The notes under the pieces: generated by a model
The model's input: the letters and a program-made list of their open reading frames with translations, nothing else
Told to the model about the DNA's origin: nothing
The model's database searches: none
Program-made: the position numbers and the translations under genes
DNA from: JBCBWG01 sp964579305
GTDB lineage: Bacteria; Pseudomonadota; Alphaproteobacteria; Rhizobiales; Hyphomicrobiaceae
Reading direction: 5' to 3'
Length of the DNA stretch: 10,791 nucleotides
Assembly: GCA_964579305.1 (NCBI GenBank)
Contig: CAZOGY010000125.1
Location: forward strand, 1-10,791
Shown here: positions 1 through 6,422 of the stretch, in pieces
Layout of the letters: the number at the start of each line of letters is the position of its first letter
Position numbering within the stretch: the first letter of the stretch is position 1

Positions 1-3
1 GGC

Positions 4-48
4 GGGCCGTTTTCGTGTCGATGTTTCGAACACGAACATCGACGGCCC
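4..48. repeat. Imperfect palindrome / stem-loop at left edge
   Basis: A 9-bp perfect inverted repeat (GTCGATGTT at 17-25, AACATCGAC at 35-43) sits inside a second complementary pair (GGGCC 4-8, GGCCC 44-48), so the segment can fold into a two-part hairpin. The adjoining CGGCCCGGGCCG at 43-54 is itself a 12-bp palindrome. No T-tract follows on the plus strand, and the minus-strand continuation is outside the window. It may be a bidirectional terminator or an intergenic palindrome. The rest of 1-156 shows no gene. Confidence 0.5.
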
Positions 49-156
49 GGGCCGCCTTGCGGCGTTGGGGCGAGAAGACGATTTTATGCGACATGCATTA
101 AGCTTCCCCAAAGCGGCTTCAGGCTTGCGTTTCTGGTCAGCTATCTCAACGTGCAA

Positions 157-822
157 TCAGGAAATCTTTGGGCACGTCAATGTCAGGCGCAGCGCTTTGC
201 GCAAATCGTCAAGGCCTTTGACTGAGGTATAGGTGCCGCCCGTGCTGCGCGCCAGGCAGGCGACCGACTGTTCTTTAACCGCGCGGAGGCGGAAACCAAT
301 TACATGGACTTTCAAGTGTGGTGCTTCGGCCTGCAATTTCAGCCCGAGCGCGCACGCATTAAGCCCGCAGTTTTCTGCGCCGTCGGTCACGACGACAATC
401 GTGCCCGGACGCTTGCCGTCATCGATCGTCTGCGCGGCCAGCCAGGTGGCTTGACTAAGCGCGGTCTGTCCAGCCGGTGCAAGGGCAAGGAGTTCCGATA
501 AGATCAGCTCAGAGGACCGCGCGGTGGGCGGCAGTCGCAAGCTTACGCTGTCACAGGCGCCGCCGGGCACCCCGCCGTAGGTGACCAGCCCGGTTGGCCG
601 CTCAGCGGTAATGTCGGGCAGGACCTCGGCGGCGGCCCTGCGGGCGATATCGATTTTGCGCTGGAAGTTGTCGCCGTCGCCCGACGCCATCGACCCGGAT
701 GCGTCAAACACAAGCATCGCCTCTTCCTGGCACGGCAGGTCATTGCCGCTCTGTTCAGGGCGCGCGGTGGCTGGCCACAACACCGCTGCGGCGGCCGTCA
801 AGATGATCAGTTTGCGTAACAT
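157..822 (-). CDS. Exported von Willebrand factor A (VWA) domain protein
   Basis: The product is 221 aa. Residues 1-20 form a signal peptide (two basic residues, hydrophobic core, ATA at about 20), so the mature protein should be periplasmic or secreted. A single VWA domain fills the rest: the metal-ion-dependent adhesion site is intact, with DASGS at 40-44, T120 in GQT, and D147 in VVVTDGAEN. Such domains bind a divalent cation and usually mediate protein-protein contact. There is no C-terminal membrane helix, unlike BatA-type VWA proteins. Mature-part cysteines at 31, 90, 152, 157, 189 and 217 suggest disulfides. AGGAGT at 828-833 (reverse strand) lies 5 nt before the ATG and supports this start. 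It follows the SRPBCC gene by 54 bp on the same strand and may be co-transcribed. The partner is unknown. Confidence 0.85.
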   Translation of the reverse strand: MLRKLIILTAAAAVLWPATARPEQSGNDLPCQEEAMLVFDASGSMASGDGDNFQRKIDIARRAAAEVLPDITAERPTGLVTYGGVPGGACDSVSLRLPPTARSSELILSELLALAPAGQTALSQATWLAAQTIDDGKRPGTIVVVTDGAENCGLNACALGLKLQAEAPHLKVHVIGFRLRAVKEQSVACLARSTGGTYTSVKGLDDLRKALRLTLTCPKIS

Positions 823-876
823 GCTGAACTCCTGAGATGGCGCGAGGTGCCGGATCGTTCGATGCTCGCGTGCGGT

Positions 877-1335
877 TCACGCAGTCGCCGGCACCAGCGT
901 GCAGGCTGCCGCCAACTGATCGAGATCCGATTGCAAGGTCCGTTGTAGCGATTGCCCGACTAAGCGGCGGGCAACGGGCGCGATCAGACGGGCGGTGATG
1001 GTGGCTGGGGTTGCCGTGAAATGCAACGAAAGGTGTGTGCCGCCGTCAACTTCGCGTAAAACGTGCAGCATCCGATAGTGCATGCCGTGTGCGTCGGCCG
1101 TCAGGAGCAGGCGCTCAGGTGGCGTGTATTCGGTGACCGTCATCTCCTGTTGGGCGGTGCGGCCATGCATCGTGCGGGTCTCGCGAAATCGCGTGCCGGG
1201 CCCCACAGGGTCGTCGGACAGGATCTCAATCCGCGAAATGTCGGCGATCCGGTCCGGCCAGCGCTCGATATCCGCAATGACCGCGAATGCGCGGGCGGGA
1301 GGGACGGGAATGCGGGTTGCCACGGTGATCGTCAT
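877..1335 (-). CDS. SRPBCC (START/Bet v 1-like) family protein
   Basis: The product is 152 aa with no signal peptide, so it is probably cytoplasmic. The family pattern is clear: an opening beta strand with the P-x-x-x-x-F-x-x-I-x-D-x-x-x-W-P motif (residues about 12-27, including ARAFAVIADIERWPD), then G-T-R-F-R-E-T-R near 47-54, a strand VTEYTPPERL, and a C-terminal amphipathic helix ending LQSDLDQLAAAC. Members form a hydrophobic ligand pocket (polyketide cyclase/dehydrase and lipid-transfer-like proteins); the ligand cannot be told from sequence. Length is normal for the family. The Shine-Dalgarno before the ATG at 1335 is weak (purine-rich AAGCGAG). It is divergent from the pirin gene and upstream of the VWA gene on the same strand; no functional link between these families is known to me. 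Confidence 0.8.
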   Translation of the reverse strand: MTITVATRIPVPPARAFAVIADIERWPDRIADISRIEILSDDPVGPGTRFRETRTMHGRTAQQEMTVTEYTPPERLLLTADAHGMHYRMLHVLREVDGGTHLSLHFTATPATITARLIAPVARRLVGQSLQRTLQSDLDQLAAACTLVPATA

Positions 1336-1530
1336 TGCCGGCTCGCTTCGTGGTGGTGTGTGCGGATCGAGGCGCTTTCGCTTGCGCGGCTTGATGAGGT
1401 GCGGCTTCTCGCGGCGAGGTTATGGCAGGCGCCGTTGTCAGTGCGTCAATCTCCCGGCGCTTGCCGGCCCTTGCCAGGCACGCCAGCTTTGGAGTGAACC
1501 CAAGCCGGCTGTAACGCAAGGAGAGCGCCC
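1336..1530. other. Divergent intergenic region
   Basis: These 195 bp separate the minus-strand SRPBCC gene from the plus-strand pirin gene and should hold both promoters. I could not find a convincing -35/-10 pair for either direction. The only clear signal is the pirin ribosome binding site AAGGAGA at 1518-1524. Candidate reading frames crossing the region lack coding character. Confidence 0.5.
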
Positions 1531-2451
1531 ATGAGCCAGCTTCCGTGTGACGACCCTATTCCAGGCGACGCCAAATCCTGCGCTGTCATTGAGCAAGTGA
1601 TCGTGCCGCGCGCCCGAGATCTTGGCGGTTTTGAAGTGCGCCGGGCCCTGCCAGCGGCCGGCAAACAGATGATCGGGCCGTTCATCTTTTTCGACCAGAT
1701 GGGGCCGTCGGAGTTCCTTCTGGAGCACGGTATCGACGTGCGACCGCATCCACATATCGGACTATCAACGGTTACCTATTTGTTTGAGGGCGAGGTGTTC
1801 CATCGCGATAGCCTTGGCTCAGCGCTTGCGATCCGTCCTGGCGAGGTCAACCTGATGACGGCTGGCAAGGGCATCGTTCACTCTGAGCGCGAGACCAGCG
1901 AGGCCAAGCAGAAGCCGCGCCGCTTGTTTGGCATTCAGTCATGGGCCGCATTGCCAAAATCGCACGAGGAAGACGCGCCCGCATTCGTCCATCACGGCAT
2001 GGGCGAGCTGCCGCGCATCGAGGCTGAGGGCAAGCGTGTCCGGCTGATTATGGGCTCGCTGTACGGCCAGACGTCTCCGGCGGCATTTCCGCACCCGACG
2101 TTTTATGCCGAGGCGGTGCTGGCGCCCGGGGCGATATTGCCGCTTGATGCCGATTATGACGAGCGCGCGATTTATGTCGCAAGCGGCGAGATCGACGTGG
2201 CTGGCGACACGTTCGCAGAGGGCCAGCTTCTGGTGTTTCATCCCGGCGACCGGATCTCGATCCTGGCGACGTCGCATGCGCGTTTAATGCTGCTCGGCGG
2301 CGAACCGATGGATGGCCCGCGCCATATCTGGTGGAACTTCGTATCGTCGTCGAAGGAGCGGATCGATCTGGCAAAGGAGGAATGGCGCTCTGGCAAGTTC
2401 GACACGGTGCCGGGGGACGCAGAGGCGTTTATCCCCCTGCCTGAGCGTTGA
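1531..2451 (+). CDS. Pirin family protein (bicupin)
   Basis: The product is 306 aa, cytoplasmic, and a typical length for bacterial pirins. The N-terminal cupin carries the family signature: RPHPHIGLSTVTYLFEGE at about 71-88 and MTAGKGIVHSE at 109-119. The four metal ligands of the pirin fold are present as H73, H75, H117 and E119, so a bound Fe(II) or similar metal is expected. The C-terminal pirin domain follows (about 190-275, ending GPRHIWWNFVSSS). Some bacterial pirins (YhhW of E. coli) have quercetin 2,3-dioxygenase activity, others act as redox-sensing cofactors; sequence alone does not decide between these. The ATG at 1531 is supported by AAGGAGA at 1518-1524. The gene stands alone between the divergent SRPBCC gene and tRNA-Asp. 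Confidence 0.92.
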   Translation: MSQLPCDDPIPGDAKSCAVIEQVIVPRARDLGGFEVRRALPAAGKQMIGPFIFFDQMGPSEFLLEHGIDVRPHPHIGLSTVTYLFEGEVFHRDSLGSALAIRPGEVNLMTAGKGIVHSERETSEAKQKPRRLFGIQSWAALPKSHEEDAPAFVHHGMGELPRIEAEGKRVRLIMGSLYGQTSPAAFPHPTFYAEAVLAPGAILPLDADYDERAIYVASGEIDVAGDTFAEGQLLVFHPGDRISILATSHARLMLLGGEPMDGPRHIWWNFVSSSKERIDLAKEEWRSGKFDTVPGDAEAFIPLPER

Positions 2452-2561
2452 TCGCTGGCTGGCGCGTGCTGTCAGCGGGGCAGGCGGGAAGGCGGGCTGG
2501 GTTCGCATCAACCAAGTGTGCACAGCGATGTAAATATGTGTGGTGCGGCCCGCGCTTTCGC

Positions 2562-2590
2562 TTGACGCCCGTCGGTCGATTGCGTATGTC
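2562..2590 (+). promoter_or_regulatory. Probable sigma-70-type promoter of tRNA-Asp
   Basis: TTGACG (2562-2567) and TATGTC (2585-2590) are separated by exactly 17 bp. Five of six -35 bases and the TAT of the -10 match the consensus. The downstream stretch is GC-rich, as expected for the discriminator of a stable RNA promoter, and the predicted start near 2597 precedes the tRNA by about 25 nt. Inferred from sequence only. Confidence 0.5.
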
Positions 2591-2621
2591 CGACGGCCTG
2601 CGAGGCCGTTTGCCTCTGCAC

Positions 2622-2698
<77 letters not shown>

Positions 2699-3010
2699 TA
2701 TCTCTTGAAAATATCAGAAAGCTTGGGTCGTTGGGCTTTGCCGCCCCGCATGGACTGTCGTGCGCGTGCGGTCTTCGGCACGTCCGCCGATAATGACAAT
2801 GACCCACGGTACGCGTGCCTGGCTTCGCAGCCGTGCTGAGCTGGGGCATGCCGCGTTGATTTGGGTCAAGGCTGTGATTGGCCCGGCGCGACACGGTGGG
2901 GTGGCCGTAATGCCCCGTCAGGTTTAGGCGCTGCATGCGTAATGGGAGCGCCGCGCTACGTTCGTGCGGGCACGTTACTGTTTGATTGCAGTTATTTGCG
3001 TGCGGTCATT

Positions 3011-3046
3011 CGATCTTCGGATGACTGGCGATCTTCGGATGACTGG
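3011..3046. repeat. Perfect 18-bp tandem duplication
   Basis: CGATCTTCGGATGACTGG occurs at 3011-3028 and again, without mismatch or spacer, at 3029-3046. The unit length is a multiple of three, but no supported gene covers it. Each unit contains a small ATC-TTCG-GAT dyad. It could be a recent slippage product or a pair of protein-binding sites. Confidence 0.9.
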
Positions 3047-3170
3047 TTTTTTGCGTGCGCAAGGGCGGCGATTATTTGTGGCCGGATGAATAGCGGATTG
3101 AGTTTCTCTGCATCTCATCTTGTGCGCGATTGAACTTAAAAATGGTTGCGCAATCTGTCATCACAAAGTG

Positions 3171-3199
3171 TTGCACACAGGCATGTGCTGAGCTAAAAA
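3171..3199 (+). promoter_or_regulatory. Candidate promoter of the S1 protease gene
   Basis: TTGCAC (3171-3176) and TAAAAA (3194-3199) are separated by 17 bp and would place the transcript start near 3206, about 30 nt before the start codon. The -10 matches four of six consensus bases and the -35 only three, so this is a weak call. The palindrome at 3194-3221 would overlap the -10 and start site. Confidence 0.3.
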
Positions 3200-3221
3200 A
3201 TAACCGTTCGGTCATTTTTTA
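3194..3221. promoter_or_regulatory. Palindrome directly upstream of the protease RBS
   Basis: Left arm 3194-3205 and right arm 3210-3221 pair in 11 of 12 positions around the 4-base centre GTTC (3206-3209). The core ACCG-TT-CGGT is a perfect dyad, flanked by A6 and T6 runs. The right edge is 4 nt from the Shine-Dalgarno GGAG (3227-3230). As DNA it looks like a repressor operator of the kind used by TetR-type regulators; as RNA it would be an AU-rich hairpin abutting the ribosome binding site. Which applies depends on the true transcript start. Confidence 0.55.
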
Positions 3222-3236
3222 CAAACGGAGTTGGTT

Positions 3237-4361
3237 ATGACTTCGCATGCCTTGGCTCGTCTTTCTGTAACGACCTCCACCGTCGCGCTTTTCGCTCTAT
3301 CCTCTGTTCCAGCGCTTGCTAACGAAAATGTCGTTGGCCGTTCGGCGAGTGGGGCCACCATTTCGCAGTCGGATCGCTCGAACGCACGTTCGCATCAGCG
3401 CATTCTGACAAGCCCGACGCAATTGACGGAGAGCCTGAGGGCCATGTTGCGGCTGCCCAACCGAAATGTGCCAGGCGTTGAACTCAAAGCTTTTGGCACA
3501 GGCAATCATCCCTATACATCCGCCCGCGCAAGCGCTGCTGATACCAAAACGCCGGTTGATTTGGCGCCCTGGCGCGCGACCGGGAAGCTGTTCATGAAGT
3601 TTGGCAACAATACCTTCGTTTGCACAGCATCTGTCATTCGCAAATCGCTCTTGGTGACCGCGGCGCATTGCGTGCATAATTTCGGCGGAGGGGAAAGCGG
3701 GTTCGCCGACACTGTGACGTTCGAACCGGCACGGCACGAAGGCGAACGGCCATTCGGCACTTGGACAGCGCGCGAGTGGTGGATCCCGAAAGCTTATTTC
3801 GACGGTACAGACAAATGCTCCGAAGCTGCGCCAGGCATCGTTTGTGAAAATGATGTCGCGGTCGTCGTGATGGAAAAGAATGACAGTGATCAGTTTATTG
3901 GCGACGTCGTTGGCCGGTACAGCGTCGCAACCGACAAAGTTGGTGATCGCCAAACGAATGAAGATTTCGGGTATACGTTTTTCCTCAACCGGAAATCTGC
4001 GCATATGACCCAGCTTGGCTATCCATCAGCCAACTTCGACGGCACGCGTATGATTCGTACCGACTCTCTGGCTGTGCAGGACGATCCCAACAACGTTGTG
4101 ATCGGCTCTAACCAAACTGGCGGCTCAAGCGGCGGTCCGTGGCTGCAAAACTTTGGTACGCCAATGGCGTCGTTCACGGGCCCCGTGGCGACCGATGCCG
4201 AACCAAATGTGGTTTCCGCTGTCACGAGTTGGGGTTTCACGTCTGGCGACGTGAAGATACAGGGCGCCTCGCGGTTTTCGAAGAATACGATCTATACGAC
4301 AACCTCGAATATTCAATCGCTTGTGAAATCCGCTTGCGATTCGAATGCTGACGCCTGTTAG
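3237..4361 (+). CDS. Secreted trypsin-like serine peptidase (family S1)
   Basis: The product is 374 aa. The ATG at 3237 is preferred over the in-frame TTG at 3231 because GGAG at 3227-3230 stands 6 nt before the ATG. Residues 1-28 are a signal peptide (cleavage likely after VPALA), so the enzyme is exported. Residues about 29-112 have no recognisable domain and may be a propeptide. The protease domain has an intact catalytic triad: H144 in LLVTAAHCVH, D206 in CENDVAVVV, and S298 in GGSSGGPW. C129 and C145 bracket the histidine as in S1 peptidases; C194/C203 and C367/C374 may be further disulfides. The downstream SWGF (331-334) matches the S1 substrate-pocket strand. It resembles the bacterial V8/glutamyl-endopeptidase-like S1B group, but specificity cannot be read safely. 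Its base composition looks a little less GC-rich than its neighbours. Confidence 0.9.
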   Translation: MTSHALARLSVTTSTVALFALSSVPALANENVVGRSASGATISQSDRSNARSHQRILTSPTQLTESLRAMLRLPNRNVPGVELKAFGTGNHPYTSARASAADTKTPVDLAPWRATGKLFMKFGNNTFVCTASVIRKSLLVTAAHCVHNFGGGESGFADTVTFEPARHEGERPFGTWTAREWWIPKAYFDGTDKCSEAAPGIVCENDVAVVVMEKNDSDQFIGDVVGRYSVATDKVGDRQTNEDFGYTFFLNRKSAHMTQLGYPSANFDGTRMIRTDSLAVQDDPNNVVIGSNQTGGSSGGPWLQNFGTPMASFTGPVATDAEPNVVSAVTSWGFTSGDVKIQGASRFSKNTIYTTTSNIQSLVKSACDSNADAC

Positions 4362-4376
4362 AGCGGCGGATGTGGC

Positions 4377-4400
4377 GGGCCGCGTTGTTCAGCGCGGCCT
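4377..4400 (+). terminator. Stem-loop after the S1 protease gene, no T-tract
   Basis: GGCCGCG (4378-4384) and CGCGGCC (4393-4399) form a perfect 7-bp stem, extended by a G-U pair, around an 8-nt loop, starting 16 nt after the TAG stop. No T run follows on either strand, so it may protect the mRNA 3' end or act as a weak terminator rather than a canonical intrinsic one. Confidence 0.4.
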
Positions 4401-4440
4401 GCGAAACTTAAAAGCCGTCGTGCTTGCGTAAGTCTATGTT

Positions 4441-4521
4441 TCTAGTGTTGGTTTTGTCATTTTCGTTTGCTCGCCGAGCTAGCCGCAACGGGCAGGCAAA
4501 CGTCAATGGCGCAACACTAGA
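4441..4521. repeat. 81-bp imperfect palindrome with 10-bp terminal inverted repeats
   Basis: The ends TCTAGTGTTG (4441-4450) and CAACACTAGA (4512-4521) are perfect inverted repeats. Inside them CATT/AATG (4458-4461, 4505-4508), CGTTTGC/GCAAACG (4464-4470, 4496-4502) and GCC/GGC (4473-4475, 4491-4493) continue the pairing in register, giving 24 base pairs around a 15-nt loop. It could be a structured RNA, or a small palindromic mobile or intergenic element. I see no clear target-site duplication at the edges. Confidence 0.6.
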
Positions 4522-4614
4522 CCCATCGTCTTGTGTCTAAGCGTTCCGGCATTGGGTTTGCGTTGTGCAGCGTAGTGGAAGTCTTTAAGCGACGGCGTCG
4601 TCGAATAGAGGCGT

Positions 4615-4626
4615 CTTTGTACAAAG
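4615..4626. promoter_or_regulatory. 12-bp perfect palindrome upstream of the zincin gene
   Basis: CTTTGTACAAAG is identical to its reverse complement and lies 57 nt before the GTG start at 4683. A homodimeric regulator could bind it; no protein is identified. Chance occurrence cannot be excluded for a single site. Confidence 0.35.
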
Positions 4627-4682
4627 CTGTCTGTGAGAAATGCTGTGGCCGCGCGTTAATAAATCGTTAGGAGTGTTTTGTT

Positions 4683-6158
4683 GTGTCTGTCTGGCTGATT
4701 CCCTTCTCCCTGTTTGTTCTGGCGTCGGTGGGGCTTTCGAAGCCTGCCCAGGCTCAAGAGCCGGAATATCTGGATCATTTCAAGTATGTGAAGCCACGCG
4801 ATCTGCAGCTTCGCATCAGTCGCGGCTTCGGGTTTGAGAGCGAAACGGCTGCCGCGCGCTATTTACGCGAAATCATGCAAACCATGGGGTTGCCGTCGCG
4901 TATCTCGATTGAGGAAAATTCCGGCGAAACGACAAATGCTCTTGCGCGCACGGATTGCACAAGCGGCGTCCAGCTCATTTATTACAACAAAGGCTATTTG
5001 GACGGGCTGAGGCGGGCCGATACCGGCGCCGCTCGCGACTGGATCGGTCTCACCGTCCTCGCGCATGAAATCGGACACCATTTGGCGGGTCATTCTGCGC
5101 GACTGCGGTTTGCGCAATGTCAACCGGACGATGATTCGCGCAATGCCCAAATGCGGATCCTTCTTGAGCGTCTGCGTTGCGAAGGCTTTGCGAAGTTCGA
5201 ATTGGAGGCTGATGAGTTTGCGGCCGGCCGCATGAAGGCGATGGGCGCGCCTCTGGATAAAGTCCTGAAAGCCTATGACCATCTTGGTAACTCAAGTTGC
5301 CCGCGGTCCGTCCACCCCTCCCGCCAAGCCCGGCAAGATGTGATCCGCCGCGTTTACGGCGCAAGCGCGGGCGCGGAGTTCGTGGCGGCATCCGAACCGG
5401 CGGAACGCGCTGTCGATGGCTTTCAGCTTATCCGCAATATCGATTTCGACGGGAACGATATTTATCGGTTCGGAGATCTCGACCTGGAAGGTTGTGCGAA
5501 GGCTTGCCTGGAAAACGACAAATGCGCCGGCTTCAATTATGATGATGTCCGTCGGTGGTGCTATATCAAAGACAAGCTGGAAGATCAGCGCAGCGGTATC
5601 CCGGGGGTTTCGGGCATTCGCAAAGTCCCGGCTAACGTCTCCCTCGCTTTCTCGCCGCTGAGAAGCGGTGCGCCTGACGTTATCGAAATTCTACCCGACA
5701 CAGACTTTTATGGAAATGACTACGATAAGCTGATCAGCGTGACGTCAGAACGCTGCAAGCTGTCGTGCGCTGGTGATCAAAACTGCAAGGCCTTTACCTG
5801 GGCACCGTCATCGACCCGGCCGGAAATCGGGAACTGTTATCTCAAATCGGCAGCGCCGATTAAGACCCGCTACGTTGGCCTGATCAGTGGTTTGCGCAGA
5901 ACGGCAAGCTATCGTCGCCGTGCGCAACAAAACGCGGTGCAGCTTTTGCCCAACACCGACTTTTACGGCAATGACTACCAAAAGCTGGAGAAGGTTGGTG
6001 TCAGCACCTGCCAGTTGAGTTGTGCGGGCGATGGGCAATGTCGTGCGTTCACGTGGGCCCCATTTACGACGGATCCTAAGCTTGGCAACTGCTATCTTAA
6101 GGATCAGGCCAACGACTCGTCGGCGAAGGTCGGTTTGGTCAGCGGTCTCAAGCGATAA
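4683..6158 (+). CDS. Exported HExxH zinc peptidase-like protein with three PAN/apple-like repeats
   Basis: The product is 491 aa. The GTG start is chosen because AGGAG (4669-4673) lies 9 nt upstream and an in-frame TAG at 4668 blocks earlier starts. Residues 1-24 form a signal-like segment ending PAQA, although without an N-terminal basic residue. The first domain (about 30-230) is a zincin: HEIGHH at 128-133 gives ligands H128 and H132 and catalytic E129; ELEADEFAA at 173-181 supplies the likely third ligand E173 in the M48-like E-x-x-A-D pattern. Cysteines 92, 146, 166 and 206 lie in this domain. Three PAN/apple-like units follow (about 246-314, 334-405 and 418-490) with a C-x3-C-x5-C-x11/16-C pattern. 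Units 2 and 3 are close duplicates sharing DFYGNDY, CAGD and GNCYLK. PAN modules usually bind proteins or carbohydrates, so they may dock the enzyme to its target. Confidence 0.8.
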   Translation: MSVWLIPFSLFVLASVGLSKPAQAQEPEYLDHFKYVKPRDLQLRISRGFGFESETAAARYLREIMQTMGLPSRISIEENSGETTNALARTDCTSGVQLIYYNKGYLDGLRRADTGAARDWIGLTVLAHEIGHHLAGHSARLRFAQCQPDDDSRNAQMRILLERLRCEGFAKFELEADEFAAGRMKAMGAPLDKVLKAYDHLGNSSCPRSVHPSRQARQDVIRRVYGASAGAEFVAASEPAERAVDGFQLIRNIDFDGNDIYRFGDLDLEGCAKACLENDKCAGFNYDDVRRWCYIKDKLEDQRSGIPGVSGIRKVPANVSLAFSPLRSGAPDVIEILPDTDFYGNDYDKLISVTSERCKLSCAGDQNCKAFTWAPSSTRPEIGNCYLKSAAPIKTRYVGLISGLRRTASYRRRAQQNAVQLLPNTDFYGNDYQKLEKVGVSTCQLSCAGDGQCRAFTWAPFTTDPKLGNCYLKDQANDSSAKVGLVSGLKR

Positions 6159-6263
6159 GGGATCAGCGCGGGGTAGCGCGCACGCGGCGTGCGGCGGGCA
6201 GGGCCTGCCGTATGCTGTTTCTTATTATCGGTCTTGTGTGCCGTTTTTCCACGCGACGGCATT

Positions 6264-6287
6264 AACGGATATATGGCGGTATCCGTT
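6264..6287. promoter_or_regulatory. 8-bp inverted repeat upstream of the GH3 gene
   Basis: AACGGATA (6264-6271) and TATCCGTT (6280-6287) are perfect inverted repeats around an 8-nt spacer, about 136 nt before the start codon. It could be an operator or an mRNA stem-loop. The rest of 6159-6422 contains a small GGCAG/CTGCC hairpin (6197-6209) without a T-tract and no convincing gene. Confidence 0.4.
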
Positions 6288-6422
6288 GCGCGCGCCGCAC
6301 TTTCCGGCATGACTTGCCGCGCTTACGTGATAGGCACGGCGTTGTCCGCGTTCAGGGCTTGTTCACGGGCAATGTCGCTTTGTAACGCTGTTCAGGCGTG
6401 GTGATGGCCAGGAAAACGAATT

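Larger units (their letters stand above)
2699..3236. other. Long intergenic region without a supported gene
   Basis: These 538 bp lie between tRNA-Asp and the S1 protease gene. The open frames here have no family resemblance, no ribosome binding site and no codon bias, so I call no gene. The region contains a perfect 18-bp tandem duplication (3011-3046), a TTGCGCAA palindrome near 3145, and a promoter/palindrome at its right end (3171-3221). No transcription terminator with a T-tract is evident after the tRNA. Confidence 0.6.
4362..4682. other. Intergenic region rich in palindromes
   Basis: These 321 bp between the S1 protease and zincin genes hold three dyad structures: the stem-loop at 4377-4400, the long imperfect palindrome at 4441-4521 and the 12-bp perfect palindrome at 4615-4626. 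They also contain the zincin ribosome binding site AGGAG (4669-4673). I see no supported gene and no convincing -35/-10 pair. Confidence 0.55.

Noticed and set aside
2593..2609. Hairpin ACGGCCT-GCG-AGGCCGT as a terminator of the pirin gene
   Set aside because: It has no T-tract and lies between the tRNA promoter and the tRNA, overlapping the predicted start of transcription.
2861..3133. 90-codon plus-strand frame
   Set aside because: No ribosome binding site or family resemblance, and it spans the 18-bp tandem duplication.
3297..4004. 235-codon minus-strand frame opposite the S1 protease
   Set aside because: The plus strand carries the complete catalytic triad and signal peptide; the antisense frame has no recognisable features.
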